From: an uncultured Mucilaginibacter sp.
GTDB lineage: Bacteria > Bacteroidota > Bacteroidia > Sphingobacteriales > Sphingobacteriaceae
Direction of reading: 5' to 3'
Length of the DNA: 64,000 nt
NCBI RefSeq assembly: GCF_946479965.1
Contig: NZ_CAMLHX010000018.1
Location: 1 to 64,000, forward strand
Under the pieces are notes generated by a model, which did no database searches, was not told the DNA's origin, and was given only the letters and a program-made list of their open reading frames with translations. A program made the translations under genes and the position numbers. Of the stretch, positions 44,470 to 54,603 are shown piece after piece; position 1 is the stretch's first letter, and every line of letters begins with the position of its first letter.

Positions 44470-47400
44470 ATGGATAGCAATAAAAAATACTGGAAAGGTG
44501 TAGAAGAACTAACCCGAACCCCGGAATTTGTTGAAAAGAACAAAAACGAATTTGCGGAGCCTATTCCAATTGAAGATGTTTTGTCCGGCGAAGGCCTGAA
44601 GGGTAAAACTCCCCGCCGCGATTTCTTAAAAGCGGTAGGCTTTGGCGTGGGCGCGGTTACATTGGCTGCTTGCCAAAGGGTGCCTGTACACAAATCCATC
44701 CCATATTTAATTAAACCGGAAGAAGTTACACCGGGCGTTGCCAATTACTATGTATCTACCTACGAAGGTTCGGCCATTATGGTTAAAACCCGCGAAGGCA
44801 GACCTATCAAAGTAGAAGGTAACCCAAATGACTTACTTGGAAAAGGTGGTTTGAGCGCCCAGGCTCAGGCATCAGTACTTGATCTTTATGATGTAAACCG
44901 CGTAAAAAGCGCCGCTATAAATGGCTCTGACGTTACCTGGAGTACTGTTGATGATCATATTATATTAGAGCTTGCTAAAATCGTTGATGCCGGTACCAAG
45001 ATCCGTATCGTATCTTCAACCATCTCAAGCCCATCTACATTAAGCGTAATTGCTGATTTTATTGCTGCTTATCCTACTGCAAAACATGTAACTTATGATG
45101 CAGTATCCTATACAGGTATTATCCAGGCTAACCAAAACAGCTTTGGTAAAGCCGTATTACCACACTACAACTTTGACAAAGCTGACGTAATTGTAAGCTT
45201 CGGCGCCGACTTTTTAGGCACCTGGATCTCAGGCGAAGAATTTACCCGTCAGTATGTATCAAAACGCGCTGCCAAAGCACTGGAAGAGAAAAAAATGTCT
45301 CGTCACATCCAGTTTGAAACAGGCATGAGTTTAACCGGTACCAATGCTGATGTGCGCATCGCATTGAAACCCTCAGAAGAAGGTGTTGCTTTAGTTAATC
45401 TTTACAATGCAATATCTGGCACAACATTGCCGGGCAGCAAAGCATTACAGAACAAGGCAGCTAATAACGCTATAGCCGTTGTGGCTAAAGAGTTAGTGGC
45501 AGCCAAGGGCCGTGCGCTGGTTGTTGCAGGTTCAAATGATGTTGCTACGCAGATATTGGTTAACGCTATTAACTCTATATTAGGCAGCTACGGTACTACA
45601 ATTGATCTGGATAACAATTCAAGACAATACGCCGGTAACGATGCAGAATTAGCTGAGTTTGTTGGCGAAGTTAAACGCGGCGAAGTTGGCGCTGTATTCT
45701 TTTTGAATGCTAACCCGGTTTATGATTTCTATCAAGGCGCGGCATTAGCTAAGGCTATTGAAAAAGTTCCGTTGCGCGTATCTTTCTCTGATACCAAAGA
45801 CGAAACTTCTGCATTATGTAATGTAATTGCACCAAACCACCACTATTTAGAATCATGGGGTGATGACAGCGCGATTGAAGGTTACTATACTGTAAAACAA
45901 CCTACCATTAACCCGGTTTATGATACCCGCCAGGCTGAACAAAGTTTGTTGTTATGGTCATCAAACCCGGTTAATAATTATTATAGCTACGTAAGAAACG
46001 TTTGGGCTACTAGGGTACTTCCGTTAGCAGGCCTTTCAGGCCAGGCCGGATGGGAAAGCGTATTGCAAACCGGATTTATACAAGCTGCTGCTAAACCGGC
46101 AGGCGTATATGCATTCAGCTTTGATCTGAATGGCGTAGCACAAAAAATATTAGCTCAAAGCGCGCAGCTGGCTGCTTCTGCAGGTAAATTTGAGTTAGCT
46201 TTATATCAAACTTCAGCTATCCGCGATGGTAAGCATGCCAATAACCCATGGTTACAGGAGCTGCCAGACCCGGTATCTAAAGTTACCTGGGATAACTTTG
46301 CTGCCATGTCACAAAACGACATGAAAGAATTAGGTTTGGTAGAAGGCGACGTAGTTGTTGTTGATGCCAACGGATATTCAATTGCACTGCCTGCTTTATT
46401 GCAGCCGGGCCAGGCAGTTGGAACCATATCAGTAGCTGTAGGTTACGGCCGCACTAGCGGTGGCGCTGTAATTGAAAGCGGAATTGGTAAAAACGCCTTC
46501 CCTTTCTATAGCTTACGTAACGGGACTTTCCAAACTACCACTGTTGCAAAACTTGATAAAACAGGCGACAACATACAATTAGCACAAACACAAACCCACC
46601 ATTCATACGAAGGCAGAAACATCGTTCGCGAAACCAGCCTTGCTGAGTTTGTTAAAAACCCTGCGCACGCGGTTGGCCATCATGAAGGACACAAAGACTA
46701 CAGTCTTTGGGACGAGCATGAGCGCCCTAACTATGATTGGGTTATGGCAATTGACCTTAACGCCTGTACCGGTTGCGGTGCCTGCGTTGTAGCTTGTAAC
46801 GCCGAAAATAATATCCCGGTTGTTGGCAGAGACGAGGTTCGCCGCCGCCGCGAAATGCACTGGATCCGTATTGACCGTTACTATACTTTCAACGAAGCGG
46901 GTAAAGGTGTAACAGAAGAAACAGAAATTGCTCATCTGGAAGATATAAGCAATGTATCGGTTGTACACCAGCCAATGCTTTGCCAGCACTGCGATCACGC
47001 TCCGTGCGAAACTGTGTGCCCGGTATTAGCTACCGTTCACTCATCAGAAGGTTTGAACCACATGGCTTATAACCGTTGCGTTGGTACACGTTACTGCGCT
47101 AACAACTGTCCGTTCAAAGTACGCCGCTTTAACTGGTTCAACTACTGGAACGATTCACGTTTTGATAACTACCTGAACAATGAGCATACACAATTAGTGT
47201 TAAATCCTGATGTAACTACCCGTTCACGTGGTGTTATGGAGAAATGCTCAATGTGTATCCAAAGAATACAAGCCGGTAAGCTGAAAGCTAAAATTGAGAA
47301 ACGCCCTGTTAAAGATGGTGATATCAAAATGGCCTGCGAGCAAACCTGTTCTGCTAACGCAATTATATTCGGTAACCGTAATGATCCTAACTCTGCAGTG

Positions 47401-47511
47401 TCAAAAGCGTTGAAGAGCGAAAGAACTTACTACGTGCTTGAAGAATTTAATGTTGAAGCAGGTATAGGTTACCAGGCAAAAGTTAGAAACACATTTGAAT
47501 TAGAAGCTTAA
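44470..47511 (+). CDS. actB: Alternative complex III iron-sulfur/molybdopterin-like subunit ActB
   Basis: 1013 aa. Twin-arginine-like signal (TPRRDFLKAVGFGVGAV, RR at 49-50) with a Cys at 68 that could be lipidated. The B1 part (about 80-720) has a molybdopterin-oxidoreductase fold without an obvious Mo ligand; the B2 part (about 750-1010) is ferredoxin-like with CTGCGACVVACN, CQHCDHAPCETVCP, CVGTRYCANNCP and CSMCIQRIQAG...CEQTC, ligands for three [4Fe-4S] and one [3Fe-4S] cluster as known for ActB. It passes quinol electrons to ActA. Confidence 0.95.
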   Translation: MDSNKKYWKGVEELTRTPEFVEKNKNEFAEPIPIEDVLSGEGLKGKTPRRDFLKAVGFGVGAVTLAACQRVPVHKSIPYLIKPEEVTPGVANYYVSTYEGSAIMVKTREGRPIKVEGNPNDLLGKGGLSAQAQASVLDLYDVNRVKSAAINGSDVTWSTVDDHIILELAKIVDAGTKIRIVSSTISSPSTLSVIADFIAAYPTAKHVTYDAVSYTGIIQANQNSFGKAVLPHYNFDKADVIVSFGADFLGTWISGEEFTRQYVSKRAAKALEEKKMSRHIQFETGMSLTGTNADVRIALKPSEEGVALVNLYNAISGTTLPGSKALQNKAANNAIAVVAKELVAAKGRALVVAGSNDVATQILVNAINSILGSYGTTIDLDNNSRQYAGNDAELAEFVGEVKRGEVGAVFFLNANPVYDFYQGAALAKAIEKVPLRVSFSDTKDETSALCNVIAPNHHYLESWGDDSAIEGYYTVKQPTINPVYDTRQAEQSLLLWSSNPVNNYYSYVRNVWATRVLPLAGLSGQAGWESVLQTGFIQAAAKPAGVYAFSFDLNGVAQKILAQSAQLAASAGKFELALYQTSAIRDGKHANNPWLQELPDPVSKVTWDNFAAMSQNDMKELGLVEGDVVVVDANGYSIALPALLQPGQAVGTISVAVGYGRTSGGAVIESGIGKNAFPFYSLRNGTFQTTTVAKLDKTGDNIQLAQTQTHHSYEGRNIVRETSLAEFVKNPAHAVGHHEGHKDYSLWDEHERPNYDWVMAIDLNACTGCGACVVACNAENNIPVVGRDEVRRRREMHWIRIDRYYTFNEAGKGVTEETEIAHLEDISNVSVVHQPMLCQHCDHAPCETVCPVLATVHSSEGLNHMAYNRCVGTRYCANNCPFKVRRFNWFNYWNDSRFDNYLNNEHTQLVLNPDVTTRSRGVMEKCSMCIQRIQAGKLKAKIEKRPVKDGDIKMACEQTCSANAIIFGNRNDPNSAVSKALKSERTYYVLEEFNVEAGIGYQAKVRNTFELEA

Positions 47512-47534
47512 GCTATCATTATTATATATAAAGT

Positions 47535-49004
47535 ATGGCATCTCATAAAGAATCAATAATAAGGGAACCGTTAATTACCGGCGAAAATATAACCTACGCC
47601 AAGGTAACCAACGATGTTCTTACACCTGTTGAAAATGCACCTAACAAAGCCTGGTGGATAGGTTTTATCGTATCCTCTATTGGCGCCAGTCTTTGGGTGT
47701 TTGCAGTTAGCTGGACATTTTGGTACGGTATCGGGTCGTGGGGTTTGAATAAAACAGTTGGCTGGGCTTGGGACATTACCGGTTTCGTATGGTGGGTAGG
47801 TATTGGTCACGCCGGTACGCTTATCTCGGCTATCTTATTACTGTTCCGTCAAAACTGGCGTAACTCAATTAACCGCTCAGCAGAGGCGATGACAATCTTC
47901 GCCGTAATTTGCGCCGCTACTTACGTAGTATCACACATGGGCCGCCCTTGGTTAGCTTATTGGCCTTTGCCATTGCCAAACCAATTTGGTTTATGGGTTA
48001 ACTTTAACTCACCATTGGTATGGGACGTGTTTGCGATATCAACTTACTTCTCGGTTTCATTGGTATTCTGGTACATCGGTTTATTGCCTGATATTGCCAG
48101 CATCCGCGACCGCGCTACAGGCCTTCGCCGCAGAATTTATTCTATCTGTTCATTCGGTTGGACAGGGTCAGTAAAAACATGGCAGCGTTTTGAAACTGTA
48201 TCATTAATATTAGCAGGTATATCTACGCCTCTGGTACTTTCGGTACACACTATTGTATCAATGGACTTTGCTACATCTTTAGAGCCGGGCTGGCACACAA
48301 CAATTTTCCCTCCTTACTTCGTTGCAGGAGCTATCTTCTCGGGTTTCGCAATGGTGCAAACACTATTGCTGGTTACCCGTAAGGTTTTAGGTTTAGAGAA
48401 CTACATCACTATGTTCCACATTGAATCAATGAACAAGATCATCCTGGTAACAGGTTCTATCGTTGGTGTGGCATATTTAACAGAGTTCTTTATCGCTTAC
48501 TATTCTGGCGGCGAGTACGAGCAGTACACTTTCCTTAACCGTTTTACCGGTCCGTTCTGGTGGGCAGGCTGTATGATGTATGGCTGTAACATCCTGATGA
48601 CGCAAGTAATGTGGTTCAAAAAGATCCGTACCAACATTGCCATGGCATGGGTACTATCTATCATTGTAAACATAGGTATGTGGTTTGAGCGTTTCGTTAT
48701 CATCGTTACCTCATTACACCGTGACTTTATACCATCAAGCTGGGCCATGTTTTATCCAACTTGGGTTGACGTGAGCATCTTCATCGGCTCAATTGGTTTG
48801 TTCTTTACCTTGTTCCTGTTATTCCTTCGTGTATTGCCTTCAATAGCAATGGCTGAGGTGAAGCTGTTGTTGAAATCATCAAGTGAGCAGGCTAAGAAGA
48901 AACAAATTGAAGAAGGTCATCTTGATCCTGAGCAGGTTCAATACTATAAAGATTCATTGATCCCTTACGATACGGTAGATTTAGAAAAATACGAAAACGC
49001 ATAA
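47535..49004 (+). CDS. actC: Alternative complex III NrfD-like membrane subunit ActC
   Basis: 489 aa, about ten membrane spans of the NrfD/PsrC type (for example WWIGFIVSSIGASLWVFAVS, GIGHAGTLISAILLLF, LWVNFNSPLVWDVFAIS). ActC contributes the main quinol-binding site of the complex. The C-terminal ~50 residues are cytoplasmic and charged. Starts 24 nt after actB. Confidence 0.95.
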   Translation: MASHKESIIREPLITGENITYAKVTNDVLTPVENAPNKAWWIGFIVSSIGASLWVFAVSWTFWYGIGSWGLNKTVGWAWDITGFVWWVGIGHAGTLISAILLLFRQNWRNSINRSAEAMTIFAVICAATYVVSHMGRPWLAYWPLPLPNQFGLWVNFNSPLVWDVFAISTYFSVSLVFWYIGLLPDIASIRDRATGLRRRIYSICSFGWTGSVKTWQRFETVSLILAGISTPLVLSVHTIVSMDFATSLEPGWHTTIFPPYFVAGAIFSGFAMVQTLLLVTRKVLGLENYITMFHIESMNKIILVTGSIVGVAYLTEFFIAYYSGGEYEQYTFLNRFTGPFWWAGCMMYGCNILMTQVMWFKKIRTNIAMAWVLSIIVNIGMWFERFVIIVTSLHRDFIPSSWAMFYPTWVDVSIFIGSIGLFFTLFLLFLRVLPSIAMAEVKLLLKSSSEQAKKKQIEEGHLDPEQVQYYKDSLIPYDTVDLEKYENA

Positions 49005-49010
49005 TCAACA

Positions 49011-49547
49011 ATGAGCAGCACTAAATATATATTAGGACTTTTTGACGATCCGGATGTGATGATGCACGGGATTGACAAGTTACAGAAAAATAGTATCCCT
49101 ATTTATGATGTATACACCCCAATGCCAATACATGGTATTGACGCTAAGTTAGGCGTTAAGGAATCGCGTTTGGGTTATGCGGCATTTATGTTCGGCTGCT
49201 TAGGCGGTACCGTTATCTTCAGTATTATTTATTACTGTTTGGTGCATGACTGGCCTATGAACATTGGTGGTAAACCATATTTCGCCATTCCGGATTTTGT
49301 GCCGGCTACTTTTGAATGGACAGTATTATTTACTGCATTCGGTATGGCATTTACCTTCTTTTACGCTACACACCTTTTCCCGGGCAGAGCGCCAAGGGTA
49401 ATGGACCTTAGAGCAACTGATGACCGTTTTGTGATAGCAATTGATGCTAAAGGAAACGTATCGCACGAGGATATAACAAATATTTTAAAAGAAGCCGGAG
49501 CAGTAGAAGTTAAGCATAACACCAGAAAATATGTTAGCTATGAATAA
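49011..49547 (+). CDS. actD: Alternative complex III subunit ActD (DUF3341)
   Basis: 178 aa with two membrane spans (about 60-82 and 101-123) and soluble ends; matches the DUF3341/ActD pattern (ILGLFDDPDVMMHGIDKLQK; GRAPRVMDLRATDDRFVIAI). Carries no cofactor motif, as expected. Overlaps actE. Confidence 0.93.
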   Translation: MSSTKYILGLFDDPDVMMHGIDKLQKNSIPIYDVYTPMPIHGIDAKLGVKESRLGYAAFMFGCLGGTVIFSIIYYCLVHDWPMNIGGKPYFAIPDFVPATFEWTVLFTAFGMAFTFFYATHLFPGRAPRVMDLRATDDRFVIAIDAKGNVSHEDITNILKEAGAVEVKHNTRKYVSYE

Positions 49548-50115
49548 ATATAAAATATTGGGAACAGCGGTTGTTGCTGTTGTTGCATCGGTGGTAACCA
49601 CCTCATGTAGTGACAAACGCAGCACCGGATGGGAGTACGCACCCAATATGTATGAGCACATTGCTTATGATCCTGATCAGAAGAATGTGAATTTTAAGGA
49701 TGGTAAAACAGCGCAGGTACCACCTGCCGGTACTACGCCAATTGGCTTTACCCGTTTTGATTTCCCGAATACCAAGGACGGATACGAAGCCGCTTCAACC
49801 GGCATTGTAAATCCTTTAGCGGCTAATGCTAAAACCTTAGCCGAGGGCAAAAAGCTTTACACTACATTTTGCTCACCCTGCCACGGTGCTACCGGAGCAG
49901 GCGATGGCGAAGTTACCAAACACGGTTTCGGGCCACCACCAAATTATGCAACCGGTCAGTCATCACGTGGTGGTGCAATGAAAGACCTTACTGATGGCAA
50001 GATCTATCACACTATAACTTACGGCGTAAGCGCAATGGGATCTTACGCATCACAACTGGCACCGGATGAACGCTGGAAAGTTGTAATGTATGTTCACCAT
50101 TTACAAAACTTATAA
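49540..50115 (+). CDS. actE: Alternative complex III monoheme cytochrome c lipoprotein ActE
   Basis: 191 aa. Lipoprotein signal (ILGTAVVAVVASVVTTSC) and a monoheme c domain with CSPCH in YTTFCSPCHGATGAGDGEVT, plus a distal Met region near GVSAMGSYASQL. Accepts electrons from ActA and probably contacts the oxidase. An in-frame ATG at 49531 is equally open; both starts overlap the actD stop. Confidence 0.92.
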   Translation: MNKYKILGTAVVAVVASVVTTSCSDKRSTGWEYAPNMYEHIAYDPDQKNVNFKDGKTAQVPPAGTTPIGFTRFDFPNTKDGYEAASTGIVNPLAANAKTLAEGKKLYTTFCSPCHGATGAGDGEVTKHGFGPPPNYATGQSSRGGAMKDLTDGKIYHTITYGVSAMGSYASQLAPDERWKVVMYVHHLQNL

Positions 50116-50126
50116 GAAATAATTTG

Positions 50127-51392
50127 ATGAAGACTCATAATAATTTTGACGAACAGTTTGAGTTTGCGGGCAAAGCAAAAACCTGGAGCCTTGCTGCTAT
50201 TGCTATAGGTGTTGTAGTAATTGCGCTTGGTTTCCTTACCGGACAGGTTGAGCGTACCTTCGCTAATTTATTACTGATGGGCTATTACGTTACATGCGTT
50301 TGTTTGGCCGGTGCATTCTTTTGCGCGGTACAATATGTAACTCAGGCTGGCTGGTCTGCTTCAATATTGCGCATTCCGCATGCTTTTATAAAAGTTTTAC
50401 CTATACCTGCCATTATTTTGGTGGTGATAATAATTGCCGGATTAACGTTTACCCACACTATAGTTAACGAAGAAGGCCACGAGGTTGTTGCGCCTTACCT
50501 ATATAAAATATGGGGACAGCACGGTATTACTGAGCCAGGTGAGCATTATGATGCACTTATAGCAGGTAAATCAGGCTACTTAAACTTAGGTTTCTTTTTA
50601 GCGCGTGTTATTGGCTTTTTGTTAGCTTATATATTATTAAGCCGACTGTTTGTAAAATACTCAACTAACGAGGATGAACTGTCGGGCATGTCGAACTACG
50701 ATAAGAGCTTTAAACTGGCTTGCGTGTTCCTTGTAATATTTGGTTTTACTATACCTGTATTTGCTTTTGACGTAATCATGTCATTAGAGGCGCATTGGTT
50801 CTCAACTATGTTTGGTTGGTATAACTTTGCTGCCCTTTGGGTAAGCGGTTTAGCTACCATGACATTGATCATTATCTACCTACGCAATCAAGGCTACCTG
50901 CAATGGGTAACACAAGATCACCTGCACAACATGGGTCAGTTAATATTCGGTTTCTCAGTGTTCTGGACTTACCTATGGTTTGCACAGTTCCTGTTAACCT
51001 GGTACGCTAACATTCCTGAGGAAACTGCTTATTTCTACAAAAGATGGGAGCCTGATTTTAAACCTTGGTTTTGGTTAAGCATAGTAGTGAACTTTTTAAC
51101 ACCGTTGCTTGTACTGATGGCGCGTGATTCAAAACGCTCAACCAGTATATTAAAAGCTGCCTGCATTATTTTGATAGTAGGTCACTGGTTTGACTATTTC
51201 CAAATGATAATGCCGGGTACTGTTGAACATTTTTCTGAATGGTACACTGCTATTGGTTGGCTTGAGCCGGGTATATTTATAGGTTTTGCAGGTTTATTTG
51301 CATTCCTATTCTTTACTGCTTTAAGTAAATTCAAAGCATTGGCGCCAAAGAATCACCCGTTCCTACAGGAGAGCTTACATCATCACATATAA
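50127..51392 (+). CDS. actF: Alternative complex III NrfD-like membrane subunit ActF
   Basis: 421 aa, about ten membrane spans, a paralogue of ActC with similar topology (LAAIAIGVVVIALGFLTG, FLARVIGFLLAYILLSRLF, LACVFLVIFGFTIPVFAFD). ActF is the second quinone-side core subunit. The ATG at 50127 follows a TTG that is also open. Confidence 0.94.
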   Translation: MKTHNNFDEQFEFAGKAKTWSLAAIAIGVVVIALGFLTGQVERTFANLLLMGYYVTCVCLAGAFFCAVQYVTQAGWSASILRIPHAFIKVLPIPAIILVVIIIAGLTFTHTIVNEEGHEVVAPYLYKIWGQHGITEPGEHYDALIAGKSGYLNLGFFLARVIGFLLAYILLSRLFVKYSTNEDELSGMSNYDKSFKLACVFLVIFGFTIPVFAFDVIMSLEAHWFSTMFGWYNFAALWVSGLATMTLIIIYLRNQGYLQWVTQDHLHNMGQLIFGFSVFWTYLWFAQFLLTWYANIPEETAYFYKRWEPDFKPWFWLSIVVNFLTPLLVLMARDSKRSTSILKAACIILIVGHWFDYFQMIMPGTVEHFSEWYTAIGWLEPGIFIGFAGLFAFLFFTALSKFKALAPKNHPFLQESLHHHI

Positions 51393-51401
51393 TTATATTG
51401 T

Positions 51402-51409
51402 TAATTTTG
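51402..51409 (+). promoter_or_regulatory. -7 box ahead of the Cox II gene
   Basis: TAATTTTG, 33 nt before the Cox II ATG, may give an internal promoter separating the oxidase genes from the ACIII genes. No -33 TTG at normal spacing. Confidence 0.35.
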
Positions 51410-51442
51410 CAACAAAAACAGAATACCAAACTACCAATTACA

Positions 51443-52624
51443 ATGGGATTCAATAAAGTAATAAATTCTAAAAAAATGCTTTCGCTGTTTGCTGCGTTGA
51501 TGCTTACCGGCACCAACCTGTTGATGGCGCAAGGTACTGCGACAGCAGCGGCGGAAAAACCAGGTGTAGACTGGTTGAGCGTAGGCTATTATGTACTGCT
51601 TTTTCTGCTGGCATGTGTAGCTTTAGCTATTGTCGGTAAAATTTTAAAGGTATATGATCTAAGCCAGAAGATACGAGGCAAAGCGGGCCTTAACTGGAAC
51701 AACCTTATGGCTGTTATTTGTATTGTGTTCCTGGTAGCCGGCGGAATTGGAACTTATTGGTCGTTTTCAGTACAAGGCCAGATGGTATTACCGGATGCTG
51801 CTTCTGTACATGGCGTTAAAATAGACAGCATGTTCTGGACAACTACTGTAATTACTTTTATAGTTTTTGTAATTACCCAGATATTGCTTTTTACTTTCTT
51901 ATTTGTATACAGGCATTCATCAAAACGCAGAGCCTACTTTTTACCTCACAATAATACTATTGAAAAGGTTTGGACAATTCTTCCTGCCATTGTGTTAACA
52001 ATATTGGTGATCTTCGGCTTTTTTACCTGGCAGGAAGTAACAAATAGCGCTGATGCTAAAGGTCAGCCCGCTTCAATAAATGTTGATATTACAGGTGAGC
52101 AATTTATGTGGAACCTGCGCTATCCGGGTCCCGATGGTTTGTTAGGTAAAAAGAATTACAAATTGGTTAGTGGTTCAAACAAACTGGGTATTGATTATAC
52201 TGACAAAAACAGCTTTGACGATTTGAAAGCTGACACGATGGTTATTCCGGTTAATAAATCAGTAAGATTGAACATAGGCTCTAAGGATATCATCCATAGC
52301 GTTTATATGCCGCACTTTAGAGTACAGTTAAATGCGGTACCGGGCTTGCCAACGTTCTTCAAATTTACGCCAACGTATACTACAGCGCAAATGCGCCAAA
52401 AAACGGAGGATCCTAAGTTTGAATACCTGGTTTATTGCAATAAAATATGCGGAGCCAGCCACTATAACATGCAAAAAGTTGTACGTGTGGTAAGCGAGGC
52501 AGAGTACACCCAATGGTTAGCCAAACAACAACCTTACTTAACCCCGGCTTTAAGAACGGAGTTGAAATTAGCCGAGGTTAAAAAAAATAATATTTCTACA
52601 AACAGGTTAGCGTTAAACAATTAA
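51443..52624 (+). CDS. coxB: Cytochrome c oxidase subunit II
   Basis: About 393 aa. Signal-like N-terminus, then hydrophobic spans (about 48-68, 90-110 and 137-160 of the mature layout), ending in the cupredoxin domain. The CuA ligands are visible as HSVYMPHFRVQLNAVPG (first His) and YCNKICGASHYNMQ (Cys, Cys, His, Met). It receives electrons and hands them to heme a in subunit I. No C-terminal cytochrome c domain, unlike some caa3 subunits II. The ATG at 51443 is chosen over a TTG at 51398. Confidence 0.95.
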   Translation: MGFNKVINSKKMLSLFAALMLTGTNLLMAQGTATAAAEKPGVDWLSVGYYVLLFLLACVALAIVGKILKVYDLSQKIRGKAGLNWNNLMAVICIVFLVAGGIGTYWSFSVQGQMVLPDAASVHGVKIDSMFWTTTVITFIVFVITQILLFTFLFVYRHSSKRRAYFLPHNNTIEKVWTILPAIVLTILVIFGFFTWQEVTNSADAKGQPASINVDITGEQFMWNLRYPGPDGLLGKKNYKLVSGSNKLGIDYTDKNSFDDLKADTMVIPVNKSVRLNIGSKDIIHSVYMPHFRVQLNAVPGLPTFFKFTPTYTTAQMRQKTEDPKFEYLVYCNKICGASHYNMQKVVRVVSEAEYTQWLAKQQPYLTPALRTELKLAEVKKNNISTNRLALNN

Positions 52625-52633
52625 TTAGCGAAT

Positions 52634-54520
52634 ATGTCAACATTAGCAGTTCACGATCACGGGGTAGCACATCACGAAGAAGGTCACGAGCATCACCATA
52701 AAGACACTTTTTTAACAAAATATGTTTTCAGTCAGGATCACAAAATGATCGCTAAGCAATTCCTTATTACAGGTATTACTATGGCTTTCATTGCAATGAT
52801 ACTATCAGTATTATTCAGGATCCAGTTAGCTTATCCCGATAAGGCATTTCCTTTATTGGAAACGTTATTGGGCCGTTTTGCTCCTGAAGGTCGCCTTGAT
52901 TCGGAGTTCTACCTTTCATTGGTTACCATACACGGTACCATCATGGTGTTCTTCGTGCTAACTGCCGGTTTGAGCGGTACTTTCAGTAACTTATTAATAC
53001 CACTACAGGTAGGTGCACGCGATATGGCTTCGCCATTCATGAATATGTTATCTTACTGGTTCTTCTTTACTGCCTGTGTTATCATGCTTTCATCATTCTT
53101 CATCCAAAAAGGTCCTGCCGGTCCGGGATGGACCATATATCCCCCTTTATCAGCATTGCCAACCGCAATGAAAGGTTCGGGCATGGGGATGACGCTGTGG
53201 CTGATAAGCATGGTGTGTTTCATCGCATCGTCACTTATGGGTGGTATCAACTATGTAAGTACGGTATTGAACATGCGTACTAAAGGTATGGATCTTTGGA
53301 AAATGCCTTTAACTATCTGGGCGTTCTTCTTAACAGCTATCCTGGGTGTATTATCGTTCCCTGTATTGGTAGCCGGTGTGGTGTTGTTAATATTCGACCG
53401 TAGCTTTGGTACCAGCTTTTATTTATCAGACATTGTAGTAAACGGACAAGTAATGCCGTTTGAAGGAGGTAGCCCTATCTTGTTCCAGCACTTGTTCTGG
53501 TTCTTGGGTCACCCCGAAGTATATATCGTAATTATGCCGGCCATGGGTATCTCATCAGAGGTTATGTCGGTAAATTCACGCAAACCTATCTTTGGTTACC
53601 ACGCGATGGTTTATTCATTGATCGGTATTACTGTATTATCATTTATTGTATGGGGTCACCACATGTTTGTAACGGGTATGAATCCGTTCCTGGGCGGTGT
53701 GTTTATGATCACTACTTTGATCATCGCGGTACCATCAGCAGTAAAAACATTTAACTGGCTGGCTACTATATGGCGCGGTAACATCAGGTTTACACCTGCT
53801 ATGTTGTTCGCTATCGGTATGGTATCATTCTTTATCTCTGGTGGTTTAACCGGTATATTCCTGGGTAACGCTGCTTTGGACATTAACCTGCATGATACTT
53901 ACTTCGTGGTAGCTCACTTCCACCTGGTAATGGGTTCGGCAGCTATATTTGGTATGCTTGCCGGTGTTTACCATTGGTTCCCTAAAATGTTCGGCCGCAT
54001 GATGGACGACAAATTAGGTTACCTGCACTTTTGGTTAACCTTTATAGGTGCTTACCTGGTATTCTTTCCAATGCACTTTATGGGTCTTGATGGTGTACCG
54101 CGCCGTTACTATCAATTTACCGAGTTTGTTTCTATGCAACGCTGGTTATCAGTTAATATGTTTATTACCTGGGCAGCTATTATATCTGCGTTGGCACAGG
54201 TTGCATTCCTTTACAACTTTATTCACTCTATATTCTGGGGTAAAAGAACTATCCAAAACCCTTGGGAGGCCAATACATTGGAATGGACTGCTCCTATTGA
54301 GCATTTCCACGGCAACTGGTATGGAGAGATTCCTTCGGTTTACCGCTGGCCATATGATTACAGCAAGCCTGGTGCCGAAGAGGATTACATAATGCAAACC
54401 ACTCCTTTGTCGCAAACCATGAGTTCCAACGTTCCGCATGATTTTGAAGATAATCCTGCAGGTTTAGAAGAGCTTAGTAAATGGACCAGTACACAAAAAG
54501 CTAACGAAGAAGTAAAATAA
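52634..54520 (+). CDS. coxA: Cytochrome c oxidase subunit I
   Basis: 628 aa, twelve-span heme-copper oxidase core. Key residues: the low-spin heme His region TIHGTIMVFFVLT, the CuB/Tyr cross-link segment WFLGHPEVYIVIMPAMG, the CuB pair in WGHHMFVTGM, and the heme a3/heme a histidines in HDTYFVVAHFHLVMG. A-type oxidase by the GHPEVY tyrosine. Reduces O2 and pumps protons. His-rich N-terminus (HEEGHEHHHKD) may be a metal-handling tail. Confidence 0.97.
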   Translation: MSTLAVHDHGVAHHEEGHEHHHKDTFLTKYVFSQDHKMIAKQFLITGITMAFIAMILSVLFRIQLAYPDKAFPLLETLLGRFAPEGRLDSEFYLSLVTIHGTIMVFFVLTAGLSGTFSNLLIPLQVGARDMASPFMNMLSYWFFFTACVIMLSSFFIQKGPAGPGWTIYPPLSALPTAMKGSGMGMTLWLISMVCFIASSLMGGINYVSTVLNMRTKGMDLWKMPLTIWAFFLTAILGVLSFPVLVAGVVLLIFDRSFGTSFYLSDIVVNGQVMPFEGGSPILFQHLFWFLGHPEVYIVIMPAMGISSEVMSVNSRKPIFGYHAMVYSLIGITVLSFIVWGHHMFVTGMNPFLGGVFMITTLIIAVPSAVKTFNWLATIWRGNIRFTPAMLFAIGMVSFFISGGLTGIFLGNAALDINLHDTYFVVAHFHLVMGSAAIFGMLAGVYHWFPKMFGRMMDDKLGYLHFWLTFIGAYLVFFPMHFMGLDGVPRRYYQFTEFVSMQRWLSVNMFITWAAIISALAQVAFLYNFIHSIFWGKRTIQNPWEANTLEWTAPIEHFHGNWYGEIPSVYRWPYDYSKPGAEEDYIMQTTPLSQTMSSNVPHDFEDNPAGLEELSKWTSTQKANEEVK

Positions 54521-54542
54521 TAATTTACTGATCTGATTTTGT

Positions 54543-54590
54543 TAGGGTATCTGTACAGGAGTAATATCCATAAACAGGTACCCTATCTTT
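54543..54590 (+). terminator. Possible terminator between coxA and ctaA
   Basis: TAGGGTATCTGT (54543-54554) pairs with ACAGGTACCCTA (54574-54585) with one G-U pair and a 19-nt loop, followed by TCTTTTT. It may attenuate transcription between oxidase subunits and heme A genes. Confidence 0.55.
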
Positions 54591-54603
54591 TTAAGATACA
54601 TAA

